A stretch of DNA of 64,000 bases from Mycogone perniciosa (Eukaryota; Ascomycota; Sordariomycetes; Hypocreales; Hypocreaceae): assembly GCA_025331125.1 (NCBI GenBank), contig JAOALB010000011.1:1-64000 (forward strand). The letters run 5' to 3'. The notes beneath the pieces were generated by a model. The model ran no database searches, was not told where the DNA came from, and saw only the letters and a list, made by a program, of their open reading frames with translations. The position numbers were made by a program, and so were the translations under genes. Below are positions 10,719 to 23,800 of this stretch, in pieces (position 1 is the first letter of the stretch; each line of letters starts with the position of its first letter).

Positions 10719-12424
10719 GGTTGTCAGTCTGCCGTTAAAACTCCTTGTTCAAGCTTGTTGTTCCGTGGGACAAGAGCGTGCGGTGGGAGGAAGAAAATCC
10801 ACGACGACTACTCGGTCGGTCCCATCTTAAATTATTGATGCCATTAGAGTTGCTTGTTGGTGGATATCTTCTATGTCAGTCAAGTTTCTTTTGGTGCTAT
10901 GTAGAGGGAGAGTTTAACCATATTGCTGAGGCAACGGACTGTGAATCATCTTCATGGACAAGGTTTAACTTTGCCATATCTGCAGGTCTGTTGGTGATTT
11001 TTAGGGAGTCTTGTATTTTTGCAGTTGGTATCCGAACGAAGTGTTTGAAGGGATTCATCCTTGGTTGATTTGGTGGCGATGGTGTTAGGCAGCCTCTTTC
11101 CACCAGTATAAGCATAACGAGAAGAATTATGATCAACCCATCCCGCCGTGCCTCACCACGACGAGCACAGAGTATCCAATACCTAGTTATTTACTCCTAG
11201 GGTATTAACAACAGTCTATTTTTGCCAGCCTCCAGTTGCTGGGCTCTGCGGTGGTGACATCTCCACCAAGTTCTCACGTATAATATAGGGTAGCCACAAA
11301 GAGACATGGATGACAATCCATGCAGCCTTATTTCCCCAATATGAGTTTGGGTTTTGGAGTCATCGCTATTTTGGTAACATATTATTACTAAATACCTTCA
11401 AAGCAGACCCGCATCAATAGTGTTTGGAATCATTAAGTTATCTTTATAATACGGGTAGATTCGCTCATCCAAATCACGCCGAGATTTCCAATCTTTACAT
11501 CAGATCCGAAGCTACTGAAAAATGTACTCTTCCATTTAAGCTTACATTTTTCTACTGTCAAAATCTCCGTATGACCATCTGACTCATGAGGCTGGCGAGT
11601 AGCATTCTTGGGGTATGATTTCTCGAACAAATAGCCCGCGTTTTTTGTTCCAAACCGTTCTGGCGACTGAAGCTCGAGCCTGTCGGCTCCTTTTTGCCTT
11701 CGCGCCGACGCTAAGTTCCGACCCTCCGACCTCCGACCTTTTAAGTTCTCCCTGTCTGCGAAAGACTAACACCAAAGAACGATGTTTGGCCATCTTGTGA
11801 TGTTTCTTCATAGAGCACGAAGAATGATATTGCATTTAATTTTGATACACAAACTAATAACAGAGTACCCAGCCGTTTGTACCCATTACTTAACAAGTTA
11901 TTACTCATAAATCAGATTCCGGTAGAGTGCTTATATGTTCCAATGCCCTTCAAAGACCATGTTGCAAAGTCATCACCAACCCCCTTCCTCCCCCCTTACA
12001 CCAGTATTACACGACGTAGCTATTTTTGACATATCTAAAATGCCAACTACACATTTCGGGCTTTTGAAACAGCGATGCTAAAAGCAAACAAGTTCCAGAA
12101 TTTATTGGCTGCGGTCGAGTATTACCCCGACCAGCGGACAAGGAAATGGGGCGGATGCGGCAGAAGAGCGAGCCCCGATCAGCTGGGAACACCGATGTCC
12201 ACATCATGGGATGGCCACCTCACTTAACAACGGGGGGGCCGCTCAATTTCTAGTTCCTATTTCTTCGTGAATAGGCTTTCCTTGATAATATGATTACTTC
12301 GTCAACCAGCTAGCCATCTATCTCGTTGTGTGTGGCTCAATGTTCAACACCCCCGGTCAGCGACCACTTACACGCTGAGGAAGCACCAAAACACCAAAAC
12401 AACACGCCAAGCATCACCATCACC
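10719..12424. other. 1.7-kb intergenic region
   Basis: A/T-richer than neighbouring genes. A minus-strand frame at 10897-11136 codes for about 79 residues, but I recognise no domain, and it is too short and isolated to call. No motif copies or RNA genes are seen. Confidence 0.5.
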
Positions 12425-13633
12425 ATGTCTTCCCCTCAAGGCAGTGCCCAAGGAGGCCCTCCCTTGCCACATATACCACCGGTATGTCTTCCATATGATT
12501 TTCCTTACAGTATACCCAACCTGCCCTGAACATACCTCAATATCCTCATCACCATGCTTCAACTCATGCTTCAAACCACGAACAACAACTAACCTCTCCC
12601 ATCACAGGGTCCTCCATATCCCCCTCGCTTCGCCGGTCTAGGCGGCAGTCCTACCGTCTCCCTCGACGTCCCCATCTCCGCCGTCATCCTCATCCTCTTC
12701 ATCCTCTCTGCCACTCTCAACATGACCATCGCCATCACCAACGACCGCCACGGCCATAAATTCCTCCTCTCCAAACTCGCCTTCGGCTTCTCCATGGCTC
12801 GAATCGTCGCCAACGTGATGCGTATCGTCTGGGCCGTCTACCCTCTCAACGCCCAAATCGCCATCGCCGCCCAAATCTTCACAAACCTCGGCGTCATCCT
12901 CCTCTTCCTCATCAACCTCATCCTTGTCCAGCGAATCCTCCGCGCCTACCATCCACACATCGGCTGGAGCCGTCCCATAGGCCTCACCTTTCGCTTCTTG
13001 TACTTTTGCATTTTTTCCTGCGTCATCATGCTCATCATCACTGTTGTATACAGCCTGTACACCCTCGACGTGTCCATCCTCGAAAGGCTACACGACATAC
13101 AACTCGTCGCCACCACATTCTTTGCAATCTTGGCTTTCCTCCCTATACCCATCGTCCTCTTCTGCCTCACATACCCCCGTCGCGGCCCCATTGACAAATT
13201 CGGCACCGGACGCATGCGCCATAAACTCCTCCTCATCGTCTTCACATCAACCCTGCTCTCCCTCGGTGCTGGTTTCCGCGCTGGAATCAACTACATCCAG
13301 CGCCCTGTCACTGACCCAGCCTGGTTCCACCACAAAGCCTGCTTCTACTGCTTCAACTACGGGATCGAACTCATCGTTGTCTTCACATACGCTCTGTCCC
13401 GCTTCGATCGCCGGTTCCACATCCCTGATGGGAGCAGTGCGCCAGGTCATTATTCGCAAGGCGTAGTAGCCGGAGTGACAACGGCGGATAAGAGCAGCGC
13501 TGCGTCCAAATCCAACACAGATATTGACGAAGAGAGGCCACACACGGATATAGAGCAGGCAGAGAACACAGAGAAGACAGAACAGACGAAGCAGACAGAA
13601 CAGGAGAAGATATCGGTCTCGAGCCCAAAATGA
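12425..13633 (+). CDS. Seven-transmembrane protein, fungal GPCR-like family
   Basis: Two exons, 12425-12481 and 12608-13633, about 360 residues. The first exon gives a Pro-rich N-terminus (MSSPQGSAQG...PPLPHIPP). Seven hydrophobic segments follow: around VPISAVILILFILSAT, LAFGFSMARIVANVM, IFTNLGVILLFLINLIL, FLYFCIFSCVIMLIITVV, VATTFFAILAFLPIPIVLF, LLLIVFTSTLLSLGAG and CFNYGIELIVVFTYAL. The C-tail is hydrophilic and rich in E, K, Q and T, with a repetitive TEKTEQTKQTEQ stretch. The topology fits the fungal proteins often annotated as family C-like GPCRs (I think the DUF3112 type). It is not an obvious RTA1 or PTH11 CFEM receptor. Ligand and signalling are unknown. Confidence 0.75.
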
Positions 13634-14282
13634 GACCGAGACATCTGCATCCGCGCGCGATGTGGGAAAATAAACTAGTACCAAAGAAACAAGTATTGGA
13701 ATTGTGTAATGAGTATGGAGAAAGGAATAATGGCGTCCTGGTGGCGTATTAACGGCGTTTTAATAGATAGATAGATAGAAAGAACCTTCCCTGCCCACAG
13801 CAAGCAGTTGGACTAACCTTAGATGGCGTATATTTGCGTAGAATCGAATACTCCTACCACTAATTAATACACCATACATCGTCCGTCTCCGTGATTCTGA
13901 TCTCATCTGCTTTTAGCCCCTTAGCCCCTCAGTCACAAAAACACATCAACGAATGGGATGAGAAGCCACAGCTTGAAACAACTTTTTTCTTCATCTTCTC
14001 TTGCTTAACCGCCAACTCTGGCTCTATGATGCGTCTCTTGAGTCAAAAAGCGGAGGTCCGTTCCCTAGTCACCAAACCTCCTCGGCGAGGGGTAGCACTC
14101 GTGCGGCGCCTTCCCACATTAAAGACACGTCGTGGCTGTGTTTTAAGTCCCGTACATTGGCAGCAGGATTAATGGTACACATTTTGGGAGTCCCGGCTCC
14201 CGTGATTCCAACAAGTCTACCTCCCCCCTGTGATGGACACCTTACAGCCTGAGTCTCTTTCAAGGTAGAATACGGTGCAAGG
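13634..14282. other. Convergent 3' intergenic region
   Basis: Lies between the ends of the seven-helix gene and the PP2A gene. It has a short (GATA)n run near 13767-13783. No further gene or RNA signal is seen. Confidence 0.5.
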
Positions 14283-15766
14283 TTAGAGGAAGTAGTCAGG
14301 AGTTCCTGCAAAGAATGTTAAGGCATGGTCGGACAAAAAGAAGACAGAGGGTAAAGGCACGTACGTCTCGAGACCATGGGTTCGCCTGCTCTCGGGCACG
14401 GGTCAAATTGCAAGCTGGTGCGGTCAGCATTCATTCTCGGGAAATTGATTTTGTGTGAACATATGCCGCTTACAAGGTGTATTTCAAGTGCTCGTCAATC
14501 TCCATAATTGCTGCTTGGTTACCGCATCGGTAGCAGTAGTTCGGCGCTGTTGAAAAATGTGGCGTTAGTACACCTTATGGACGTAGACCCCTCCATCAGG
14601 TGGAAGATGGATGCTGGCCAGCTTGATAAACAGTCCGATAACATACCTGAAAAGATGGTCACCACGTTTCGATCCTGAGACCAATTGTAGCCCTCCATAA
14701 CGAGCTGATGGGCTCGCGCAATCAGCGTCAAGCCGTTGTTGTGATTAAACGCCTCTGAAATATCCTGTCCAAACGTGTACCCCGCACCGCGGGGCGAGAT
14801 GCCCCAGCCGCAACGGTCATCAGGGTCCGACCACAGAAGATCACACATGGGACCTTCATGGGGGACCTCCTGAATACGATCGAGGGCCCGGATATTATCC
14901 AAGGTGTCGATACTCGGGGACAGGCCGCCGTGGAGGCAGAAGATCTGGTTATCAATCAGGGCTGTCAGGGGGAGGTAGTCGAATAGGTCGGTGAAGTATT
15001 TCCACACGTTGGCATTGCCGTACTTTCGAAGACACTCGTCGTAGAAGCCGTAGACTTGTGTGATTTGTCGAGACTCGTGGTTGCCTCGGAGGATAGTGAT
15101 GCGTTGGGGGTATCGGATCTTAAGGGCGACGAGGAGGGTGACGGTCTCGACGGAGTAGTAGCCTCTGTCGACATAGTCGCCTACATGGGAGTATTAGCAT
15201 GGCAGGGGTCGAAAGGTCAGTAGCAGATATGCATACCCATGAAGAGGTAGTTGGTGTCAGGGTTGGGGCCGCCAATCTTGAACAGCTCCATCAAATCGTG
15301 GAATTGGCCATGGATATCGCCACAGACCGTGACAGGGCATTTCTGCGGACAGCCGATTAGCATCCGAGGTCACGTCACCGTCATAGTCTCCAGGAGCCGA
15401 CATACCACTGGCTGAACATTAGATTCGTCTTGAAGGACCTCGCGCGCCTATACGTATTCGAAATCAGCATCACAGCTGCCCAACGGCGTCACGCGAGGGG
15501 AGGGGGGCGGCAGCAGCAGGGTGATGCAAATGGCATCGCGCTCGTCTGCACGCGACACCAGCATCAGCTCTAGCGGCCTCCAAGCCATCGCCACCTCTCG
15601 GCTCTCTCACCTTGTCGCACAGTCTCTGGACATCAGCCTCGGCCAGCTGTTTGCAGTTCATCAAACTCTCAATCCACCCGTCCAGCGTGGGTATCGTCGC
15701 GGGCTCGTGCTGCATGGGCGACACGTCGGCTGGCGCTCTCCCAACATCCTCCATATTCGTGTCCAT
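14283..15766 (-). CDS. pph-1: Serine/threonine protein phosphatase 2A catalytic subunit
   Basis: Seven exons: 15766-15611, 15447-15406, 15342-15237, 15180-14647, 14546-14474, 14414-14365 and 14305-14283; 327 residues (human PP2Ac has 309, the excess being N-terminal). Metallophosphatase motifs are in order: GDIHGQFHDL, GDYVDRGYYSVET, LRGNHESR, and the HGG and HQLVMEGYNW regions. The C-terminus spells TPDYFL, the invariant PP2A tail that is methylated on the last Leu and whose Tyr is phosphorylated, so this is PP2A rather than PP4, PP6 or PP1. The last exon is only 23 bp and codes for this tail. It forms the core enzyme with A and B subunits and controls the cell cycle, septation and signalling. 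Confidence 0.95.
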
Positions 15767-16527
15767 GATGGCTGCGCGGCCGCTGTCGGTCTGAGGGTTT
15801 GGGGGAAGGGCGGTTGATATGTGAGAAGCTGTTCGAAGGGGCTTTTGGGAGTGAATGACGTTGCGGTCACACCTCTGGTGGCTCTTCGAAGCGGCGGCGG
15901 CAGCGGGCGGTGGGGCAGCGACAGGAAATAGGGAGATAAACCGTCTGTCTATTCGTGTCTCTCCCTGTTTGCAGCAACAGCAGCAGGAGGCTGGGAATTT
16001 GTATTGAAGAGAAGAAGAAAGGGGGATTTTCAGTGCAACTATTTTTTTGCCTCTTTCGGAAATATTTGAGGCAAAGCGTCGTGTCCTTCTGTAGTGAATT
16101 TCCCGTCTTTGTTTTGGCTGGTTGATAACATTGGATGGCAGGTGCAGTGCATGAGATTGCCATCTCGCTTACGCTAGCCTCCAACTGGTTCGCTGATAAA
16201 CGCTGCACAGTACTTCGTACCTAACCTGTACTTCGTACATAACACTACGAATACAGAGGTACATAACTAACATGTGGCGAATGGATTAATATCTTGATAA
16301 ATTATGTCGTCTCCCTATACTCCGTATTGATATTGATATGGGCATAATTTTACCAATCTGTTTGTTGCTCTGTTCTTGGTCTTTTAGGTGCAATGATCCA
16401 ACATCATCATCATGTGCAAGACCTCGCATCGCACATCGTGTATCGTGCATCTGCGTCATCCAGTCTCCCCCTCATCATAGCAAGAAGAAGAAGAAGAATA
16501 AGGAGAAGAGGGCCTGCTCTTCTTCCA
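15767..16527. other. PP2A promoter/leader and exo84 3' region
   Basis: The part next to PP2A is C/T-rich on the minus strand, with GCAGCAACAG-type runs, as expected for a leader. An (AGA)n stretch occurs near 16482-16498 just beyond the end of exo84. A near copy of the dispersed motif is at about 16318. No gene is seen. Confidence 0.5.
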
Positions 16528-18685
16528 TCATGATGCTAATCCCAGTCCAACTGGGCTCTGGCTCTCAGAGCCCACGCCCAGCGTCGCCGTATTGCTCATC
16601 AAGCCCTGTCCTACTAGGTTCATAAAGTCAAGCCCGACTTCAGAGAGCCTCTTCGCATTCTCCTTGGCCTGGTCCATGCACTGCGTCCAAGCCTGTCCAC
16701 CGTGTTCTGTGCTGCTCAGCTGTCTTGCCAGAACCACATTGAAGGCCTCCACCTCTTCCTTTGCCCACTTGACGCATGTACTCATCATGGGCGGAGGGAA
16801 ACAGCTCTGAAAGCACTCCACTGTGTTGTGAATGATGGTGAAGTACACAAAAGACAACTGCCAGATGTACAGCTGTAGATCACCCTGGAAGATACATTGC
16901 CTGTTAATTGAATCAGCACCGTACGCCTATACGCACTAGGACCTGTAGGCCTCATATACCTGGCTCTCTTGTGAATCGTCTTGCTTCGCGCTTTGATGTA
17001 GGCTTCTCGAGCTCTGTCCTCAAAGCCAAGTCGTGTTAACCAGCTGACGTTCCGCTTCGTCTTTATCTGCTGGTTGTGCGTCGCCTCCAACTCGCGGACG
17101 AGGATGCCCGCAAGCTTGGCACATCTCTCCTCAACCTTGAAATCGATAAAGTCTTGCGCAACCGCATTGCTCTTCACCCCCCTTGCAAGGCTCTTGAGCT
17201 TCTCCACACGTGCTACAGCAAGCTCAAACTTCTGGAGAGCAATGTCGATATCAAGCTCATCCATCTGTCCCTCAACCCAGCGGAGATTCTGCTGCTTGCC
17301 GTCCACTTCGATGAGCATGTCTTTGATGTCTGAGAGAGTCTCCAATAACTCCGTCTTCTGAAGCAGCCCTGGGTCCCTTGACGCAAAGTAGTTGATCGTC
17401 TCTCTCGCCTTGTTGTTGGCTTCCATCTCAGACTGCAACCCCTTTCGGAGCTCTTCCACCGCCTTGCGTAGATTCATCACCAGTGTTTTCTTCTCAGAAG
17501 ACCCCTCCCTCTCTGTGCGATAGATGAACGACTCTTGGCCGCCACCGCGGATCATGATGGCATCCACCAGTTTGTTTCGGCCCCACGAAGACTCCCCAGT
17601 TCCGGGCATGTCAATGACCTCAATGTCCAACAGCGGCCAACACCGGTCTGCCACAAGCTTTGTCATCGGACCACGAATATCCGCATTAGGTGCGTCAACT
17701 CTCCTCTTCTTACGAGAAGCAATAAGAAGATGGTCGTTCAATAAAAAGATCTGCATGGCCCTCCTGGGTTTGTACGTGGCATTGTCCAATTCAATCCAGG
17801 GACCGGCATCCTGGATCGGATGACGGCCAGGCGCGTTTGGTAGAAACTTCTGCGTTCCTTCCACGTTCTTGTAAAGAGCTTGCATTTGCGAGTTCCAGAG
17901 TGCGCTCCTATCGGCAACGGAGCTTCGCTTATCCCGCTTGCTCATAGTACTGCGGCTAATGTCCGTCTCCTCCTCGCTTCTCCCGGACGCCGCTCTCAGG
18001 GCAGTGGTGTTCGCCTTCAGTTCCGACATCAGGTTGCGAAGAGCCCTCATCTCTCCTTTCAACTTCTCTGCCTCTTTGCTGATTTTGATAAACTGCGTGC
18101 GATTTTGCAGTAAATTCTGCTGAAGGTCCGTCGCAGCACGGCTCTTAATGTTGCGTAGAGACTCTTCAAACTCTCGGATCTGATCCTCGGTCGCATCGCT
18201 CAATACACTTGCCACGTATTGATCAGGGACGAGGTTCGGATCTCGGAGTGCCTTGATATCGACGACTGGGGCAGCTCCCCCTCGGGACGGGGGAGGTCGG
18301 CGCTCACCGGGCTCTTTCTGGTCAAACGAAGGTAATCCAGGAACTGGAGGAGCGGTCGGATCAAAGCCAGGCGGTAGATTGTTGAATCGCGTCGAGTAGC
18401 GCTGTTTTACTAGATCCGAGGTCTATGTCATGTCAGTCACATGTTCCTTGCTGGTGTCGTGAGGTCGAGATGTCTCCTCACCTTTCCACCTGGGATGGCA
18501 GGCCGCGGACGGGACCGGGGGGCTGCCTCAGACAATGGCACCAGGCCAGGGCCAGAAGCAAGACCCCCCGCTGGATCACCGTGAGGAATCGGGCTTGATA
18601 TTTGTCGCGGCGCACTGATTGTTGGCCTGGCCTTCCTCTTCGGCCCACTGCGAAGGGACAGGATCTTGCTGCGCTCCTCCGACAT
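16528..18685 (-). CDS. exo84: Exocyst complex component Exo84
   Basis: Three exons, 18685-18482, 18422-16960 and 16900-16528, about 679 residues. Exo84 is one of the eight exocyst subunits that tether secretory vesicles to the plasma membrane at growing hyphal tips and septa. A Pro/Arg/Ser-rich N-terminus (GPKRKARPTIS) is followed by FNNLPPGFDPTAPP and the Vps51/Exo84-type coiled-coil segment (about residues 135-210). A PH-like region follows (GPWIELDNATYKPRRAMQIF and HLLIASRKKRRV) and then the helical Exo84 C-terminal domain. The intron near 16901-16959 is supported by smooth protein continuity (KRARQCIFQGDLQLYIWQL). It is divergently arranged with tom20, with 443 bp between starts. Confidence 0.93.
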
Positions 18686-19128
18686 GTTGGCTGCTCGTCG
18701 AATCCAGAGACGGGTAGAATGCCGAGTAAACGAAGTAAAAAGTAATACAAGCTACCGGTCGCACAGAGCCTTCTCAGCTCCGCGTAGCCTACCTATACTG
18801 TGGTGTTTCGGGGCGGTGGTTGCGGCATCACACGCACTGCCACCTGAGCTGAGGGAAGCTCCCTCCTATTTACCCGATGATCCGCCGACAGCCTCCAGAG
18901 ATCCAATCGAGGCCCCGAGCTATTACGACAGTGATCCATATATCTGTGTGTGAAGATCGTGCCAAAAAATTGGCGACAGCAACCACCGAGCTGAAGCTCA
19001 ATTTCTTCCACCATTTGACACGCCGACGACGCGGACTGGCAGCAAGAGAGTCTCTTTCCTCGGCGCCGTCAGATATTTTCCATTGCGCCTCTATTCCCCT
19101 CGCAGTCTAGCCCCTCCGTCGTCAAAAA
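18686..19128. promoter_or_regulatory. Divergent promoter between exo84 and tom20
   Basis: The 443-bp gap separates two start codons facing away from each other, so it must carry both promoters. No clear TATA box is seen. Position is the only evidence. Confidence 0.5.
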
Positions 19129-19850
19129 ATGGTCCAGACAAATACTCTAGTGACGGCATCAGTCGCAACCGTTGCGACGGGTCTCGTGGGTATGTCTCGC
19201 CCTTGATTTCTTTTCCGACGATCCACCGGCAAAATCCGTCTAACAATTGTGTAGCATATGCTATCTACTTTGATTTCAGACGGCGGAGAGACGCTGAGTT
19301 CCGCCGCAACCTGAGGAGAAACGAGCGCAGACAGGTCCGCGCCGAGAAGGAAGAGGCCGAGGCCTCGTCACAGCACCAGCGCAGGATCGTCAAGATCAAG
19401 GTCGACGAGGCCAAGGAGGAGGGTTTCCCAACTGGCGTGGAAGAGCGCGAAGCCTACTTCAACGAACAGGTCATGACCGGAGAGATGCTGAGCTCAGATC
19501 GTACGTTTGGCCCTCCGATTCCACTCTGAGGTTTTCCGATATCCGATACTGACTTTTCTTCTGCAGCATCCAAGGCAATTGACTCTGCCCTTGCCTTCTA
19601 CAAGGGACTGAAGGTGTACCCTGCTCCTGGTGATCTTATCAAGATTTACGACAGCACCGTGCCAAAGGTAAGTGTCTATATATCCGTCTCCTATATAAAG
19701 ACCCTGCCGGTGCAGAGCTGACAATTGCCACCCCCACAGCCTATATTAGACATCCTGGCCGAGATGATCGCATACGATGGTGACATCAACATCCGCTCTC
19801 GAGCTGCTGGCATCAACTTGAGCGATATCCCCAACGTTGGCCTCGACTAA
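19129..19850 (+). CDS. tom20: Mitochondrial outer-membrane import receptor Tom20
   Basis: Four exons, 19129-19189, 19255-19500, 19567-19667 and 19740-19850, 172 residues. The N-terminal membrane anchor (TASVATVATGLVAYAIYF) is followed by a basic, charged helix (DFRRRRDAEFRRNLRRNERR) and the cytosolic presequence-binding domain with a TPR-like motif (SKAIDSALAFYKGLKVYP, then DLIKIYDSTVPKPILDIL). Length and layout match fungal Tom20. It recognises matrix-targeting signals and passes precursors to Tom22 and Tom40. The start is set by the anchor sequence directly after the only nearby ATG. It shares a promoter region with exo84. Confidence 0.95.
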
Positions 19851-20281
19851 GTCGGCCGTACGACAATCATCAGCCTGGTGCCTCTCCACTCCAATCAAGT
19901 TTCCATAAGGAACAAGGAACAAAAACAATTTCCAAAAGAAACTGTGAACTCGAAAAAAAGAAGTTTCGACTCGAAGCACCAGATCCCCCTATTATATACC
20001 GAAAACGAAAAAATCCGGGAGACTGGGCGGGCCTTCGATGTACCATATTTTTCTGGCTCTTCTAGCTCCCCAATGGGGGTAGCTTTGTGTAAACAGGGTA
20101 CGGTATATGATACAGCCATGGGAGATTTGGGAAAGGTAGTGCTGGTAGCGTTTCCATAATCCATCATGAATCTAATGGCTTCTTTGACCTACGTGATGAT
20201 AATGCGGGACTGGTACTTCTTCTGGATAGCAATGTCACTTTGGTTGCATTGAACTAATGAGTTGGGATCTGCCCCTCTCTC
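19851..20281. other. Convergent 3' intergenic region between tom20 and tyw1
   Basis: 431 bases between two stop codons. It contains A-rich runs on the plus strand (about 19908-19965) consistent with 3' untranslated DNA. No gene is seen. Confidence 0.5.
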
Positions 20282-22665
20282 TCACTCTGGTGCCTCGCGC
20301 ATAACAATGGCCTCCTTTTTTCGCCCCTTCCTGTCCACCCTCTCGTCTCGCGGATCAAAGCCTCCGTTCCCCCACAATGCCCACTCGGGAGTCGGTGGTC
20401 CCATATAATCCTCTGGCCTCCAATCGCCGTCAGGACCCCTTTCCTCAAGGAGCTCGAAGAATTTCTGGTAGTCAATATGAGTGTGCCACTTCCCATCGAC
20501 CCTGAAGCGCTCGCTCGCCAACAGGACACAGCAACTGTGTGCGTGCTCAGCAGCAATCCCGTAGTCTAGACCCTTCTCTTTGAGCCGTTTGTCTAGCGCC
20601 TTGACAAAGTCACAGACCTCCCAGTAAAAGGGGACGTTGGACATGCTCAAGCCGGCGTTGGAGGATGTAGCTGTGCCACAGTACGTCACGCCCTTGACCT
20701 CTACGAAACAAGGCATCCCACGCTCGATAAGCTGGGCGTAGCCCTCGGCTTCATCCTCTACGTTGAAGCCCTTCACTAGGGTCAGACGGTAGACCGTCCG
20801 ATGGCGGAAGCGCTTTTCTTTCAGAATATCCAGGCATCTGAGGAACCTCTCCCAAAAGTCCCGATGCAACGGTCTGTCGATTTTTCGCAGGGAGTCTCTG
20901 TTGGAGGCATCGATTGACACGTAAAGCTGCGTGACAGCCTTAAGAGCCGCAAGTTGATCCGGATGCTGTGCATTGCAAACAAGGAATGACGAGATTCGCT
21001 CCGCATGCAGCATACCAAGAAACTCGTTGATATACGGGTAAAAGATGGGTTCTCCAACCAAGGATAGTGCACAATGCCGAATTTGAAGAGCCTCCGAGTA
21101 TCTTTCCGCTCGAACACCGGGCACGCCTCGCATCATCTTGATCTTCTTATAATGGTTCTCTTTGACACCCTCGAAAATCATCTCAGGGGGGTCAACAACC
21201 CAGCGCCACGTTGTGCCGACAGGATTTGTCCCGTGCCGCCAGCAGAAGACACACTTATTGGAGCAAGACAGAGATGGTGTCGTTTCCATACATTGATGTG
21301 AGTTGATGCCGTAAAGGGAGTACTTGTAGCAACTACCTCGTCCGCGCAGTGCGGACTTGGTCCATCGACATATTTTGACTCCTGAGTGAGATCCAACAAT
21401 TGAGTATCCCTGTTTGGTGAGGGCTGCATATGTGGGCGAGTTTTTGGCGACCATTTCCTTGATAACGGGGGCTTGAGCCTTTCTCTTGTTCGACGAGCCG
21501 TATGACGTAAAGTCAACAGCCAGAGGAGCTTTTTGACTGGCCTCATTTCCATCCTTGGCAGATGAGCGTACCATCTTACCCAGATCCTCAACATCGTCCA
21601 GTGGCTTGGATCCATTGGACTTCTTGTTGCCCTCTGACTCCTCATCATCGAAAACCACTTCGCCATCGTCCTCTTCAGCGTCTTCCTCATCACTCTCTAC
21701 TGCAGCTCCGCTCCCAGGGACTCCCTCGCCCAGAAATCCAGTTCGTGACGCGTGAGAAATCACCTCCTGAACCCCTGAGGTCCATTCTGTAAACCGCTCC
21801 ACGTGATCACTCTTTAAATCTCCCATTCCAACAGGGTAGGCTCGCTTTCGCCCAGTCAACTTCGACATCCATTTGTCAAGCTCCTTTGCTTGGAAGCAGA
21901 AACCCTCGTCCTCATTTGGCCAGCCTTCTTTGTCTCCGAAGCCAAAAACAGAGTATCCTAGTAGAGGAGAAAGCGGTGCCGTGTCAATCCTGAAATCATG
22001 GTGGGTTTCCTGCAGGTGTTGTAGGAAAGTGTCGTTGATTGTGTCGATGTTGTAGCTCGGGATGAGGAATAGGTAGAAAAGGCCAATTCCTTCACACGAC
22101 TTTGGTGGCGCAACAAAGTAATCCTCAAAGTCAATCTCAGTCAAGTCGTACAGTTCAGGCTTCAGGAACTCATGCCCCGTCTCCTGAGCCGTCTGGTCCA
22201 TGGACGTTTCCAAAGCTTTTATATACTCATGTGCAATCTTCTCCGTTTTCGTAGTGACAGAGGAAAAAAACACCAGTACCTTTGTAGGACGGTTCACATC
22301 CTTTGTGCTCTGGTCCTCTTGCGACGGCTTCTTCGTCAGTCCTCCTTTTATCCGTCGTGGGCCATTCGATCGAGTCGCAATCTTCACATCGGGTTCATGG
22401 CGAATCGCCTTCTCTTCAACCTTGGGTGGTATTTCCTTATTATATACGTTTGGTAGGGCAACTGGCTTCTCTCTTGGTGCTGTCGTATGCAAATATGTTC
22501 TAGCAGCGACTAGGAGCACGAGAGTGCATAGAATAATTGGTGTGCGATAAACGTGCCAGATGTCCACCAAGTCTAGCAATTTGTCAATATGCGCTACAGC
22601 CAAAGCAGCACGGCAAACTTACCACTGGCAATCGCCTCTATCCGGAGACGATATACTGAGTCCAT
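20282..22665 (-). CDS. TYW1: tRNA 4-demethylwyosine synthase TYW1
   Basis: Two exons, 22665-22623 and 22593-20282, 784 residues. The short first exon supplies the ATG (MDSVYRLRIEAIAS); the main frame has no ATG of its own at the right place. An N-terminal hydrophobic segment (residues about 32-49, TPIILCTLVLLVAARTYL) suggests membrane anchoring, as in yeast Tyw1. A flavodoxin-like FMN domain follows (VLVFFSSVTTKTEKIAHEY), then an acidic linker (DEEDAEEDDGE) and a radical-SAM domain with CxxxCxxC at C458, C462 and C465. TYW1 condenses N1-methylguanosine-37 of tRNA-Phe with two carbons of pyruvate to make the tricyclic base of wybutosine, which supports reading-frame maintenance at Phe codons. 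Length matches the family. Confidence 0.95.
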
Positions 22666-23800
22666 CTCGATAGCAGAGGCCTGCGCGCGCTGCCCAGGCG
22701 TTTGCGCACGAGATAACTTTCAAGAGCCTGGAGATGGTAGAGTTTCGAAATTCTGTGCCCCGCGACACACAATTTGGCGGGGCATTGAAATAGCTGACTG
22801 ATGATAGGTATTCTAGCGTCAACCTTACCACCTCCATACTAGGTACCGATAAGTAGATGCCGGGTAGAGTTTTACATACATAGTTACTTAAGCAGGAAGC
22901 CTTTTGGCAAAAGTGAGCCTTTTAGCCGATATATTTATATTATTATCGTTGAATACGGGCATTGTCAAGTGCCCCAATGCTACCGCCAGATTCAACCGTC
23001 ATGGCCAATCATAGCCACCTATTTATAAGCGCTGTCATTCCCTTTACCTTGTTGACCATTTCCACAGCCCCCCAAAATATAGCAACAAATAACACCACCC
23101 CCCCCCCCCCCTTCCAAATTGCTGATAGCAAGTAGGGAGCAAATGAGTGACTATGGTGATCTCTGACCTTCCTCCACAGTTGAAGTGTGAGGTCGTCTGT
23201 GTATACTTTTCCTAGTCAAATAATTCAATGTAAGCGAGTTGGCTCCCTTGCATCATCCCTTGAAACGCCTCTTTTATGATCTCATCACCCTTCGGCTCCT
23301 TGGGTTCCCGACATCGGGCATGAAATGGCGGGGGCTATGTAGAGGCTAGGGCGTCATCGTGTCTCAAAAGTGACTGGCGATGGCTTTGTTGCTAGCCTGT
23401 TGCTCTTGAGTGAGACTCCTCGAGGCCACATTAGGCAGCCTGCTTGACCGTTGTTTTTGTGGTATGTACTGGAGGGGATTTAGTCCTGCCACCATTGGGG
23501 GATATCGGACAACTGACCTCCGGCAAGATGTCCGGCAAGATTTATAAACAGCGTTAAAGGAGATAGCCTTAATGGCGCTGGGGCGAGTTGGATTATGTCG
23601 TGACCGTTGGGCGGAGACAGCTGTTGTTATGCGAGCCGTTGAATGTCCAGAGCCACATACATTCTGCCGTTCTCGGAATAAGGTCAAAGTTGACCTTGTT
23701 AAACCACCCCACCACCCATATGGGTATAAAATGAGTTACCAAAGCGGCCTTTTCAGGAATGGTACCACGGCGTGGCGGAAGAATACCATGTTCCTGAGCT
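22666..23800. other. Intergenic region with poly-C tract and possible pseudogene tail
   Basis: A poly-C run lies at about 23099-23111. The part from about 23364 to 23800 may be the eroded 3' end of the pseudogene at 23801-24487, but I cannot follow its frame. No gene is supported. Confidence 0.4.
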